Origin: DAITQM01 sp036832975
GTDB lineage: Bacteria > Pseudomonadota > Gammaproteobacteria > Xanthomonadales > Wenzhouxiangellaceae
Reading direction: 5' to 3'
Assembly (NCBI GenBank): GCA_036832975.1
Contig: DAITQM010000022.1
Location: 1 to 59,637 of the forward strand
DNA length: 59,637 nucleotides
Position numbers and translations under genes: made by a program. Of the stretch, positions 7,792-16,708 are shown piece by piece. The stretch's first letter is position 1; each line of letters starts with the position of its first letter. The notes beneath the pieces are model-generated. The model was not told where the DNA came from. It ran no database searches and saw only the letters and a program-made list of their open reading frames with translations.

Positions 7792-8963
7792 TCATCCACA
7801 CCCTGCTCGACACCGATCTTTACAAATTCACGATGATGCAGGCGGTGCTGCACCACTTCCCGGCGGCGCACGTCGAATACACGTTCAACTGCCGGACGCC
7901 GGGCATCGACCTTCGCCCGTGCCGGGCGGCGATCGAAGCGGAAATCGAACAGCTTTGTACGCTGCGTTTCACCCCCGCGGAACTGGAGTACCTCGGCGCC
8001 TTGCGGTATATCAAAAGCGATTTCGTCGAGTTCCTCCGGCTGTTTCAGTTTCAGGAGCGCTTCGTCCACCTCGGGGAGGAGGACGGCAAACTGACGCTGA
8101 AAATTGCCGGACCGTGGCTGCACACGATATTGTTCGAGGTGCCGCTGCTGGCGATCATCAGCGAAACCTGGCACCAGACGACCGCCGGCGAGATCGATCT
8201 GGCCGCCGGCCGTGACAAGCTCGCCGCCAAGATCGCCCGCCTCCGCGCCCTGCCGGCAAACAGCCGTTTCGGCTTCGCCGATTTCGGCACCCGGCGCCGT
8301 TTTTCCCGCGCCTGGCAAGAAGAAGTGGTCTATACGTTTGCCCGCGAACTGCCTGGCCGCTTCCGCGGTACCAGCAACGTTCACCTGGCGCGGCAATACG
8401 ATCTGACGCCGATCGGCACGATGGCCCATGAGTTCATCCAAGCGTGCCAGGCGCTCGGCCCGCGGCTGCGCGATGCGCAGCGCTTCGCCTTCGAAAGCTG
8501 GGCCCGGGAGTACCGCGGCGATTTGGGCATCGCGCTCTCCGACACTTATGGGTTGCAGCCTTTCCTGCGCGATTTCGATCTTTATTTTTGCAAACTGTTC
8601 GACGGCGCGCGCCAGGATTCCGGCGATCCGTACCATTGGGCCGAACAGGTGATCGCCCACTACCGGCGAAACCGGGTCGATCCGGCCGGCAAGACGCTGG
8701 TCTTTTCCGACAACCTGACGATCGACAAAGCGATCGCCCTCGACGAGCGTTTCGGCGGCGAGGCCAGAACGGCGTTCGGTATCGGGACGCATCTGACCAA
8801 TGACGTGGGCGTCAAGCCGATCAACATCGTGATCAAAATGACCGCCTGCAACGGCCAGCCGGTGGCCAAGCTCTCCGATTCGCCCGGTAAGATTATGTGC
8901 GACGATGAAACCTACCTCGCCTGGCTGCGCCAGGCATACGATTTAAACAACAGTCTTTCATGA
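7788..8963 (+). CDS. pncB: nicotinate phosphoribosyltransferase
   Basis: About 391 residues, the usual length of bacterial PncB, which converts nicotinate and PRPP to nicotinate mononucleotide. The N-terminus LLDTDLYKFTMMQAV is a family hallmark. The active-site region FGTRRRFS and the C-terminal GIGTHLTND motif follow. The ATG lies in the ATGA overlap with the pncA stop. An earlier in-frame extension into pncA has no support. Its own stop overlaps ubiA by ATGA. Confidence 0.95.
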   Translation: MIIHTLLDTDLYKFTMMQAVLHHFPAAHVEYTFNCRTPGIDLRPCRAAIEAEIEQLCTLRFTPAELEYLGALRYIKSDFVEFLRLFQFQERFVHLGEEDGKLTLKIAGPWLHTILFEVPLLAIISETWHQTTAGEIDLAAGRDKLAAKIARLRALPANSRFGFADFGTRRRFSRAWQEEVVYTFARELPGRFRGTSNVHLARQYDLTPIGTMAHEFIQACQALGPRLRDAQRFAFESWAREYRGDLGIALSDTYGLQPFLRDFDLYFCKLFDGARQDSGDPYHWAEQVIAHYRRNRVDPAGKTLVFSDNLTIDKAIALDERFGGEARTAFGIGTHLTNDVGVKPINIVIKMTACNGQPVAKLSDSPGKIMCDDETYLAWLRQAYDLNNSLS

Positions 8964-9808
8964 ACCGTTGGCTGCGACTGATGCGCTTCGATCGGCCGAT
9001 CGGCATTTTTTTGCTGCTCTGGCCGACGTGGTGGGCGTTGTGGCTGGCCGCCGGCGGATTGCCGTCGTGGCGCAACCTTCTTATCTTTACCGCCGGAGTT
9101 GTCGTGATGCGTGCCGCCGGTTGCACGATCAACGATTACGCTGACCGCGCTTTCGATCCACACGTGGCGCGCACCCGGCAAAGGCCGTTGGCCGCCGGCG
9201 AAATCGCGCCGCGACAGGCGTTATGGCTGTTCGCCGCGCTGCTTGCCGCCGCCTTGCTGCTCGTCTCGTTCACCAACCGGTTGACGATCGTGCTCGCCTT
9301 CGCCGGTGCCGCGCTGGCCGCCGCATATCCGTATTTCAAACGCTGGACCCACTGGCCGCAGGTGGTGCTCGGCGCGGCGTTCGGCTGGAGCATCCCAATG
9401 GCGTTTGCCGCCGAAACCGGCAGCGTGCCGGCGCCGGCGTATGCGCTGTACGCGATCAATCTGCTTTGGGTTTTGATCTACGACACCGAATACGCGATGG
9501 CCGACCGCGACGAGGATTTCCTGGTCGGCATCAAATCCACCGCCATCCTGTTCGGCCGCCATGACCGATTGATCGTCGGCCTTTTGCAGGCGCTGCTGCT
9601 CGCCGGCCTGTTGGGGCTCGGCGTTGCAGCGCACCTCGGCACGGCCTGGTATGCCGTCCTGCCGGTGGTTGGCGGATTGTTCGCCTGGCAGCAATGGTTG
9701 ATCCGCGAGCGGGCTGCGGCGCAATGCTTTCGCGCCTTTTTGCACAACAACTGGGTGGGGTTGGCGATTTTTACCGCGCTGCTGCTGGCGCTGAGTACGG
9801 CGGGCTGA
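8960..9808 (+). CDS. ubiA: 4-hydroxybenzoate polyprenyltransferase
   Basis: A 282-residue integral membrane prenyltransferase that attaches the polyprenyl tail to 4-hydroxybenzoate in ubiquinone synthesis. The first Asp-rich motif NDYADRAFDPHVARTR is typical UbiA, and the second, YDTEYAMADRDED, lies about 110 residues later. Around eight hydrophobic segments are visible. It is coupled to pncB by a 4-base overlap. Presence of UbiA implies a ubiquinone-based respiratory chain. Confidence 0.93.
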   Translation: MNRWLRLMRFDRPIGIFLLLWPTWWALWLAAGGLPSWRNLLIFTAGVVVMRAAGCTINDYADRAFDPHVARTRQRPLAAGEIAPRQALWLFAALLAAALLLVSFTNRLTIVLAFAGAALAAAYPYFKRWTHWPQVVLGAAFGWSIPMAFAAETGSVPAPAYALYAINLLWVLIYDTEYAMADRDEDFLVGIKSTAILFGRHDRLIVGLLQALLLAGLLGLGVAAHLGTAWYAVLPVVGGLFAWQQWLIRERAAAQCFRAFLHNNWVGLAIFTALLLALSTAG

Positions 9809-9848
9809 ACAAGACCGCAGACAGCGCCAATAACGTCTATGAGATTCG

Positions 9849-12800
9849 ATGATTACGCAAGATAAACTTTCGAACGAGTGGCTGGTGCGTCAATGCGACC
9901 CCGGAACGTATGCCCGCGGGCATGGTTATCGCAACGAACGGCGGGCCCGGCTTGAGCAGGTTCAGCAGCGGCCGGGCGGTGGCGTATTACTGCTCGGCAC
10001 TTGCCAGGGCAGCGGGGTCGAGCCTTACGACCAGCATGTCGAGATCCATGAGGAGTGGGGTTCGCCGGTCCTGGACGGGGACTGTAGTTGCCCCGTCGGT
10101 TACAACTGCAAGCACGTCGTGGCCCAGGTGTTGACCTGGATGACGCAGCCGGAACACGTGTCGCACGAGCGTGATACCGCCGCCTGGTTGGCCGAGCTGA
10201 TGCGGCGCGAAGAACCGGCGGCCGCCGGTTCGCTGCTCTATATTCTCTCCCCGGGCGGCCCGCAGGGCGATGTCTATCGAGTCGATTTCGTGGTTGCCAA
10301 ACGAAGACAGGACGGCGCTTGGGGCAAGGGGCGCGTTGCCTATCTGTCGTCGATCAGCTATCTCCTGTCGCCCCCCACCTACCTGCAAGCGATCGATAAA
10401 GAAATTGTCGCCTGCCTCGAAGTGATGGTGAAAGGAAGGAGCTACGATACCTCGCTGACCGGAGCCGCCGGCTATTTCGCGCTGCGCAAAATCATTGAAA
10501 GCGGCCGGGCGTATTTAGGCCGCGAGCGCCGCGGTCCTCTCGCTTGGGACGCGGCGCGCGACCTGCATGCCGCTTGGAAAAAATCCGATGGCCTTTTTAG
10601 ACTCGACTGTGAAACCGCCGGCGGCGGCGCGATCCTGGGGGTGGAACCGCCGTGCTACCTGGATCCCGTTGGCTTGTGCGCCGGCCGGCTTCGTCTGCCC
10701 GACGGGTTTGAAAACACGCGGTTGGACTGGTTGCGCCGCGCGCCAGTGGTGGACGAAGTCGGCGCCGCGGACTTGAGCCGCCGGTTGGCGCTGCTTGCCC
10801 CGTATTTGCCGGCGCCGGTCGAGGTGAAGTATCACGATTACGATCGGCCGCCGCAGCCTTGTTTGACCGTGACCTTCGATCCGCAGCGGCCGGAAGAGGG
10901 GGGTGCGGAGCTGCGCTTTGCATACGACACACTGACGATCTCAGCGGACGATCCCGACATTGTCTGCGCCGATAGCGCGGGGCGCCTGGTGCGCGTCCAT
11001 CGCCATCGGGACGCCGAAAACCAGGCGCAGGCCCGACTCGTCGCCGCCGGCCTCGAACCCTCACCGGCGGCCGCCTGGCACTTTCGAATGGGCGAGAGTG
11101 CGGCGCGTTTCGGAGCCCGCGAAGCCTGGCTTTCCTGGTTCGACACGGTCGTTCCCGAACTCGAAAACGCCGGCTGGCGCATCGAACGGCAGGGCGCGGC
11201 GGCATTCGAGTTCAGTCAGGCCGACCGGATTGCCGGGGAAATCGAAAGTGCCGGCAGCGATTGGTTCAGCTTGCGCTTCGATCTGGAAGTAGACGGCCGG
11301 CGCCTGCCGCTGCTGCCGCTGGTCAGCCAACTGCTGGAACATTACCGGCCGGGCCAGTTACCCGACAAACTGTACCTGGACAACGGCCAAGGTCATTACG
11401 TCGCGATACCGGCGCCGCAGATCGAGCCGGTGCTGAAGACCATCGTCGAGCTGTTCGACCGTGTCAAAGACGACGCGCTCAAACTGGGGCGGCCGGACGC
11501 CACGCGGCTTTTGGATTTAGCGGGAATACCACTGGCCGGTGGCGGCGCCTTCAAGAAATTGGCACGCCGCTTGGCCGATTTTTCCGGCCTGCAACCGGTG
11601 CCGCTGCCATCCACCTTCAAAGGCGAATTGCGCCAATATCAGCAACATGGGGTCAATTGGTTGCAATTCCTCCGGCTTCACGAACTGGGCGGCATCCTCG
11701 CCGACGATATGGGGCTGGGTAAAACCATACAGGCGCTCGCCCACCTGGCGGTGGAAAAACGCGCCGGCCGGATGAAACATCCTTGTCTGATCGTCGCTCC
11801 GACCAGCCTGATGGGTAACTGGCGGCGGGAAGCGTCGAGCTTTACGCCGGGATTGCAGGTACTGGTGCTGCACGGTGCCGGACGAACCGCCCATTTCCCG
11901 CATCTTGCCGAATTCGACCTGGTGTTGACCACTTACCCGTTGCTGCCGCGCGACCGTGCCGCGCTCCTCAAGCAACCTTGGCATTATCTGATCCTCGACG
12001 AAGCGCAACAGATCAAAAATCCGCGCGCCCAGGCGGCGCAGGTTGTGCGGGCCATGCAGGCCAAGCATCGTTTGTGCCTGACCGGCACGCCAATGGAAAA
12101 CCATCTCGGCGAGCTGTGGGCGCAGTTCGATTTTCTGATGCCCGGCTTTCTCGGCGATCGTGATAGTTTCACGCGCACCTACCGCACGCCGATCGAAAAG
12201 TACCACGACGGCGAGCGCTTGTCGGCACTGGTCCGGCGCACCGCGCCTTTCCTGTTGCGCCGCACCAAAGATCGTGTCGCCGTCGAATTGCCGCCGAAAA
12301 CCGAAATCGTGCGCGCCGCCGTCTTCGAGCCGCGCCAGGCGCGCTTGTACGAAGCGATCCGGCTGACGATGGAAAAGAAAGTGCGCGAGGCGGTCGCGGC
12401 CCGGGGTCTGGCGCGCAGCCACATCATTATGCTCGAGGCGCTGCTGAAACTCCGGCAAGTCTGCTGCGATCCGCGGCTGTTGCCCCCCGGCACCCGTGGG
12501 GCGCACAAAATCCCTTCGGCGAAGTACGAGTTGTTGTTCGAACTATTGCCGGAACTGCTCGCCGAAGGGCGGCGGGTGCTGCTCTTCTCGCAATTCGCCA
12601 CGATGCTCGGCCTGATCGAAAGCGAGATCCGGCGCCGCGGATTCGACTACTGCAAACTCACCGGGAAAACACAAAAGCGCGATGCAATGATCCAGCGCTT
12701 TCGCGACGGTCAAGCCAACCTGTTCCTGATCAGCCTGAAAGCCGGCGGTGTCGGATTGAACCTGGTCGAAGCCGACACCGTAATCCATTACGACCCCTGG

Positions 12801-13028
12801 TGGAACCCGGCCGTCGAACACCAGGCCACCGACCGCGCCCACCGCATCGGCCAGGATAAGCCGGTCTTCGTTTATAAACTGATCACCGAAGGCACCGTCG
12901 AAGCAAAAATCCTGGCCCTGCAACAGCGCAAGCAAAAACTAGCCGCCAGCGTGTACGGCAAAGGCCGCGGCCAAGACGAAGCGCCGATCGACGCGGCAAC
13001 CATCCAAGGTCTACTGGCTGCGGACTGA
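9849..13028 (+). CDS. SNF2-family helicase with N-terminal SWIM zinc finger
   Basis: A 1059-residue ATPase. A SWIM zinc motif (CSCPVGYNCKH, about residues 79-89) opens the protein, followed by a long middle region and a complete SNF2 motor: Walker A DDMGLGKT (about 618-625), DEAQ box (about 716-719), LTGTPMEN, and the C-terminal helicase lobe with LISLKAGGVGLNL and the DRAHRIGQ motif. Such proteins translocate on DNA and are widespread bacterial Swi2/Snf2 members (RapA-like relatives) of uncertain cellular role. It sits alone behind ubiA with a 40-base gap. Nothing nearby suggests a defence island. Confidence 0.85.
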   Translation: MITQDKLSNEWLVRQCDPGTYARGHGYRNERRARLEQVQQRPGGGVLLLGTCQGSGVEPYDQHVEIHEEWGSPVLDGDCSCPVGYNCKHVVAQVLTWMTQPEHVSHERDTAAWLAELMRREEPAAAGSLLYILSPGGPQGDVYRVDFVVAKRRQDGAWGKGRVAYLSSISYLLSPPTYLQAIDKEIVACLEVMVKGRSYDTSLTGAAGYFALRKIIESGRAYLGRERRGPLAWDAARDLHAAWKKSDGLFRLDCETAGGGAILGVEPPCYLDPVGLCAGRLRLPDGFENTRLDWLRRAPVVDEVGAADLSRRLALLAPYLPAPVEVKYHDYDRPPQPCLTVTFDPQRPEEGGAELRFAYDTLTISADDPDIVCADSAGRLVRVHRHRDAENQAQARLVAAGLEPSPAAAWHFRMGESAARFGAREAWLSWFDTVVPELENAGWRIERQGAAAFEFSQADRIAGEIESAGSDWFSLRFDLEVDGRRLPLLPLVSQLLEHYRPGQLPDKLYLDNGQGHYVAIPAPQIEPVLKTIVELFDRVKDDALKLGRPDATRLLDLAGIPLAGGGAFKKLARRLADFSGLQPVPLPSTFKGELRQYQQHGVNWLQFLRLHELGGILADDMGLGKTIQALAHLAVEKRAGRMKHPCLIVAPTSLMGNWRREASSFTPGLQVLVLHGAGRTAHFPHLAEFDLVLTTYPLLPRDRAALLKQPWHYLILDEAQQIKNPRAQAAQVVRAMQAKHRLCLTGTPMENHLGELWAQFDFLMPGFLGDRDSFTRTYRTPIEKYHDGERLSALVRRTAPFLLRRTKDRVAVELPPKTEIVRAAVFEPRQARLYEAIRLTMEKKVREAVAARGLARSHIIMLEALLKLRQVCCDPRLLPPGTRGAHKIPSAKYELLFELLPELLAEGRRVLLFSQFATMLGLIESEIRRRGFDYCKLTGKTQKRDAMIQRFRDGQANLFLISLKAGGVGLNLVEADTVIHYDPWWNPAVEHQATDRAHRIGQDKPVFVYKLITEGTVEAKILALQQRKQKLAASVYGKGRGQDEAPIDAATIQGLLAAD

Positions 13029-13071
13029 ACCCCGCTTGCGGCGCGCATGAATCCGCGCCGGGGAGAGGCGC

Positions 13072-13102
13072 TTGACAATGTAATAATGCGCTGTTACATT
13101 GT
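13072..13102 (+). promoter_or_regulatory. his operon promoter within a palindromic operator
   Basis: A perfect -35 TTGACA (13072-13077), a 17-base spacer and -10 TACATT (13095-13100) precede the repressor gene. ACAATGTAA (13075-13083) and TTACATTGT (13094-13102) form a perfect 9-bp inverted repeat with 10 bases between, overlapping both promoter boxes. Bound repressor would block RNA polymerase. The expected start of transcription falls on or beside A13107, the first base of the ATG, implying a leaderless message. Confidence 0.7.
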
Positions 13103-13106
13103 TGCA

Positions 13107-13430
13107 ATGAAACAAGACAGGACGATCCCGGAAAACGAACTCGAGACCGCGGCGCAGCGGCTGGCGCGGGCATTTTTGGCGATGCGCAGCGAGGAGGAGT
13201 GTCTGGCGTTGCTCGACGATTTGTGTACGCCGGCGGAGTTGGAGGCCATCGTCGATCGTTTCCGCGCCGCGGAATTGCTGGCCGCCGGTATGGCGTACCG
13301 CGAAATCCACGAGCGCACCGGGGTCAGCGTGACGACGATCGGGCGGGTCGCCCGTTTCCTGTCGCGCGGTGCCGGCGGCTACCGGTTGGCGCTCGACCGG
13401 CTGCGACGCAGGGCGCGGGGGCAGCGATGA
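13107..13430 (+). CDS. hisR: TrpR-family repressor, probable histidine-operon regulator
   Basis: A 107-residue protein of the YerC/YecD branch of the TrpR fold. The helix-turn-helix is visible as EIHERTGVSVTTIGRVARFL (about residues 66-85), preceded by the family-typical LCTPAELEAIVDRF. I chose ATG 13107 because the upstream in-frame ATGs (13047, 13086) lie outside or within the promoter. It is the first gene before hisG. Established comparative work assigns TrpR-like proteins in this position in xanthomonads to histidine control. Autoregulation through the adjacent palindrome is inferred, and the effector is not evident from sequence. Confidence 0.8.
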   Translation: MKQDRTIPENELETAAQRLARAFLAMRSEEECLALLDDLCTPAELEAIVDRFRAAELLAAGMAYREIHERTGVSVTTIGRVARFLSRGAGGYRLALDRLRRRARGQR

Positions 13431-13440
13431 GGGGTGCGCC

Positions 13441-14322
13441 ATGAGGGTGAGAATCGCGGTGCAGAAATCAGGGCGCCTGGCCGGCGAGTCGCTGGAGCTG
13501 ATCGAGCGCGCCGGCCTGTCGTTCAACCGCAGCAAGGACAAGCTGTTCTGGTACGGCCGCAACTTGCCGGTGGATGTTTTGCTCGTGCGCGACGACGATA
13601 TCCCGCGCTTGCTGCTCGACGGGGTTTGCGAATTGGGCATCGTCGGCGAGAACGTCGTCCACGAGCGGTGTCTCGAACGCGGCCTCACCGCCGATACCTT
13701 GCCCGCGTTGAGCCGTCTGGACTTCGGATTTTGCCGGCTGGCGATCGCGATCCCCGAGCACCAGCCTTGGCGCGCTCTGGAGGATCTCAACGGTCGGCGC
13801 ATCGCGACCAGTTACCCGGCAGTGATGGCGCAGTTCCTGGCGGCGCACAAGATCGATGCGGCGATCGTTGAGCTTTCCGGCGCCGTCGAAATCGCGCCCA
13901 GTCTCGGCACCGCCGAGGCGATCGCCGATCTGGTTTCGACCGGCGCGACGCTGCGCGCCAACCACCTCAAGGAAACGGCGACGATCCTCGAGAGCCAGGC
14001 GGTGCTCTATGCCGGGATCGATGCCCTCGACTCCGAACGCACGGCGCTGCGCGATCGTCTGGTCCAGCGCATTGCCGGTGTGCAGCAAGTCAAGGAGAGC
14101 AAGTACGTGATGCTGCACGCGCCGCGCACCGCGCTCGCGGCGATCGCTCGCTTGCTGCCGGGTGCCGAGGCGCCGACGGTGCTGCCGCTGGAAGGTTCCG
14201 CGGAACGGGTTGCAGTCCACGCCGTGTGCCGCGAAACGGTGTTCTGGGAACACCTCGAAGAACTCAAGGCGGCGGGGGCGAGCGCCGTACTGGTTCTGCC
14301 AGTGGAGAAGATGCTGCTGTGA
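13441..14322 (+). CDS. hisG: ATP phosphoribosyltransferase, long form
   Basis: This enzyme catalyses the first step of histidine synthesis, joining ATP and PRPP. At 293 residues it is the long form with a C-terminal regulatory (ACT-like) domain, so it needs no HisZ. Family segments include RIAVQKSGRLAGES at the start, the central ELGIVGENVV and DLVSTGATLRANHLKE. The start ATG lies 10 bases after the regulator gene. The stop overlaps the GTG of hisD (GTGA). Confidence 0.93.
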   Translation: MRVRIAVQKSGRLAGESLELIERAGLSFNRSKDKLFWYGRNLPVDVLLVRDDDIPRLLLDGVCELGIVGENVVHERCLERGLTADTLPALSRLDFGFCRLAIAIPEHQPWRALEDLNGRRIATSYPAVMAQFLAAHKIDAAIVELSGAVEIAPSLGTAEAIADLVSTGATLRANHLKETATILESQAVLYAGIDALDSERTALRDRLVQRIAGVQQVKESKYVMLHAPRTALAAIARLLPGAEAPTVLPLEGSAERVAVHAVCRETVFWEHLEELKAAGASAVLVLPVEKMLL

Positions 14323-15635
14323 AGCGGGCGAGTGGGAAAACGGGCGATATCGTCGAGTGGGCCGCGCTGGGACGTGCGGCGCGCCGGCGTGTGTTGCAGC
14401 GGCCTCAGGCGCCCCACGATGAGACGTTCGGTGCACAAGTAGCGGCCATCATCGCCGAGGTCCGCACTGGCGGTGACAAGGCATTATTCGCGGCGACGCG
14501 CCGTTTCGATGGCGTGACGATCGAGGCGCTCGAAGTGCCGCGCCGAAGCTGGGCGGCGGCGAATGCGGCGCTCGACCCGGAACTGGGCGCGGCGTTGGAC
14601 AATGCGGCAGCCCAAATCGAAGACTTCCACCGTGCCGGCCGGCCCACCGGCTATCGGCGCGAGACCTGGCCCGGCTTGACCTGTGCCATGCACTACCGGC
14701 CGCTGGCGCGCGTCGGACTTTATGTCCCCGGCGGTAGCGCGCCGTTGTTTTCGACCTTGTTGATGCTGGCGATTCCGGCCAGCCTCGCCGGGTGCGGCGA
14801 GATCGTCGTCTGTACGCCGCCGCGCCGGGATGGCGAAATCGACCCGGTGATATTAGCTGTCGCGGCCAGACTGGGCGTCGATCGGTTGTTTCGGATCGGC
14901 GGCGCGCAGGCAATCGCGGCGCTGGCTTACGGTACTGAAACGGTACCGTGCTGCGCCAAGCTGTTCGGGCCGGGGAACCGCTGGGTGACCGAGGCTAAAC
15001 GGCAGGTGGCGGCCGACCCGGGCGGCGCGGCGATCGACTTGCCGGCGGGGCCGTCCGAAGTGCTGGTCCTCGCCGCGAGTGGCGCCGACGCCCGTTTTAT
15101 CGCCTGCGACCTCATTGCCCAAGCCGAGCACGGCCCGGATTCGCAGGTGCTGCTGGTGACCGACGACCACGCCCTGGCCGAGCGCGTGCAAAGCGAGGTC
15201 ACAGCGCGGCTGGGGTGCTTGCCGCGGGCGGCGGTGGCTCGTGCGGCGTTCGCCCATGCCCGGTGGATTGTCGTGCCCGATCTTGAGACCGGACTCGCGG
15301 TCAGCAATGAATACGCACCGGAACATCTGATCTTGCACGTACCCGAGGCCGAGCGCTGGCTCGATCGGGTGCAGTCCGCCGGTTCGGTTTTTGCCGGCGA
15401 ATGGACACCCGAAACCCTCGGCGATTATTGCAGCGGCACCAACCACGTGCTGCCGACCGGTGGCGAGGCGCGGCGGACCGGGGCCCTCGGCGTCGCCGAT
15501 TTTATGCGCCGGATGACCAGCCAATGCGCGACCCGCGAAGGGCTCGCCGCCGCCGGCCCGACGGCGATCGCGCTGGCGGCCGCTGAAGGGCTCGAAGGCC
15601 ACCGCCAGGCGGTCGCCGTCCGGCTCGAAGCATGA
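14319..15635 (+). CDS. hisD: histidinol dehydrogenase
   Basis: A 438-residue enzyme that oxidises histidinol to histidine in two NAD-dependent steps. Family motifs are present: LYVPGGSAPLFSTLLM, FGPGNRWVTEAKR, DLPAGPSEVLV, the zinc-ligand region AEHGPDSQ and NEYAPEHL. The GTG start at 14319 overlaps the hisG stop. The longer in-frame upstream extension lies inside hisG and is not expected to be translated. The end overlaps hisC by ATGA. Confidence 0.95.
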   Translation: MKRASGKTGDIVEWAALGRAARRRVLQRPQAPHDETFGAQVAAIIAEVRTGGDKALFAATRRFDGVTIEALEVPRRSWAAANAALDPELGAALDNAAAQIEDFHRAGRPTGYRRETWPGLTCAMHYRPLARVGLYVPGGSAPLFSTLLMLAIPASLAGCGEIVVCTPPRRDGEIDPVILAVAARLGVDRLFRIGGAQAIAALAYGTETVPCCAKLFGPGNRWVTEAKRQVAADPGGAAIDLPAGPSEVLVLAASGADARFIACDLIAQAEHGPDSQVLLVTDDHALAERVQSEVTARLGCLPRAAVARAAFAHARWIVVPDLETGLAVSNEYAPEHLILHVPEAERWLDRVQSAGSVFAGEWTPETLGDYCSGTNHVLPTGGEARRTGALGVADFMRRMTSQCATREGLAAAGPTAIALAAAEGLEGHRQAVAVRLEA

Positions 15636-16708
15636 TGGACGTCGCCGCGCTCACCGCCTTGGCCCGGCCGGAGATACGCGCGCTCGAGCCTTATGCTTCG
15701 GCCCGCGCCGCCGGTCCGCCGCCGGCCGGCGCGGTGCTGCTCAATGCCAACGAGTTGCCTTGGCCGCCGGCCCCAGGTTCCGAGCTCAATCGTTATCCGG
15801 CACCGCAACCCGTCACGATCCGCCGCCGGCTGGCCGAGATTTACGGCGCCGGCGAGGACTCGCTGCTGCTAACCCGGGGCAGCGACGAAGGGATCGATCT
15901 ACTGGTCCGGGTGTTCTGTACCGCGTATCGCGATCGGGTGGCGATCTGCCCGCCGTGTTTCGGTATGTATGAAATCGCGGCGCGGATCCAGGGCGCCGGC
16001 GTCGAACGTCTGCCGCTCGTCTCGAGCCACGATGCGGCGTTGGCTGGGATCGACCGCCCGGGACTCGCGGCGAGCGGCGCGCGTCTGATTTTTTTGTGTT
16101 CGCCGAACAATCCGACCGGCGCGGTGATTCCGCGGGCCGAGATTCTAGCGCTGGCCGCGGCACTCGCCGGCCGGGCGCTGGTCGTGGTCGATGAAGCGTA
16201 TATCGAATTTGCCCGCGCGCCGAGCCTGGTTGCCGATCTCGCCGCCGTGCCGAACCTGGTGGTGCTGCGGACTTTGTCGAAGGCCTGGGGGCTGGCCGGC
16301 GCCCGGCTCGGCGCGTTGATCGCCCGGCCGGAAGTCGTGGCGCTGGCCGCCAGGATCATCGCTCCGTACCCCATTTCGCGACCGGCGGCCGACAGTGTCT
16401 GTGCCGCGCTCACACCGGCTGGCGTGCGCCGGATGCAGCGCAACGTCATCCGCATCCGGCGCGAGCGCGCCCGCTTGCACGAGGCGCTCGGGCGCTTGCC
16501 CGCGGTCGAAGCGGTCTTTCCTTCGGAAGCGAATTTTCTGTTGATCCAATGCCGCGCCGGCAAGCGTCTGGCGGCGGCGGCGCGCCAGGCCGGCATTCTG
16601 CTGCGCGAGCAAAGTGCCCAGACGGGCCTGGCCGATTGCGTTCGTATCACGATCGGGACGAAACGCGAAAACGACCGCTTGCTTGCCTTTTTGGAGGGCC
16701 GGCAGTGA
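15632..16708 (+). CDS. hisC: histidinol-phosphate aminotransferase
   Basis: A fold-type I PLP aminotransferase of 358 residues. Landmarks are NANELPW near the N-terminus, FLCSPNNPTGAV, VVDEAYIEFA and the PLP-lysine segment LRTLSKAWGLAGARLG. It transaminates imidazole-acetol phosphate using glutamate. It is coupled to hisD by an ATGA overlap and to hisB by a GTGA overlap. Confidence 0.94.
   Translation: MMDVAALTALARPEIRALEPYASARAAGPPPAGAVLLNANELPWPPAPGSELNRYPAPQPVTIRRRLAEIYGAGEDSLLLTRGSDEGIDLLVRVFCTAYRDRVAICPPCFGMYEIAARIQGAGVERLPLVSSHDAALAGIDRPGLAASGARLIFLCSPNNPTGAVIPRAEILALAAALAGRALVVVDEAYIEFARAPSLVADLAAVPNLVVLRTLSKAWGLAGARLGALIARPEVVALAARIIAPYPISRPAADSVCAALTPAGVRRMQRNVIRIRRERARLHEALGRLPAVEAVFPSEANFLLIQCRAGKRLAAAARQAGILLREQSAQTGLADCVRITIGTKRENDRLLAFLEGRQ

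Noticed and set aside
9849..13028. SNF2 helicase as part of a defence system
   Set aside because: Neighbours are ubiA and the his operon, with no nuclease, methylase or other defence partner.
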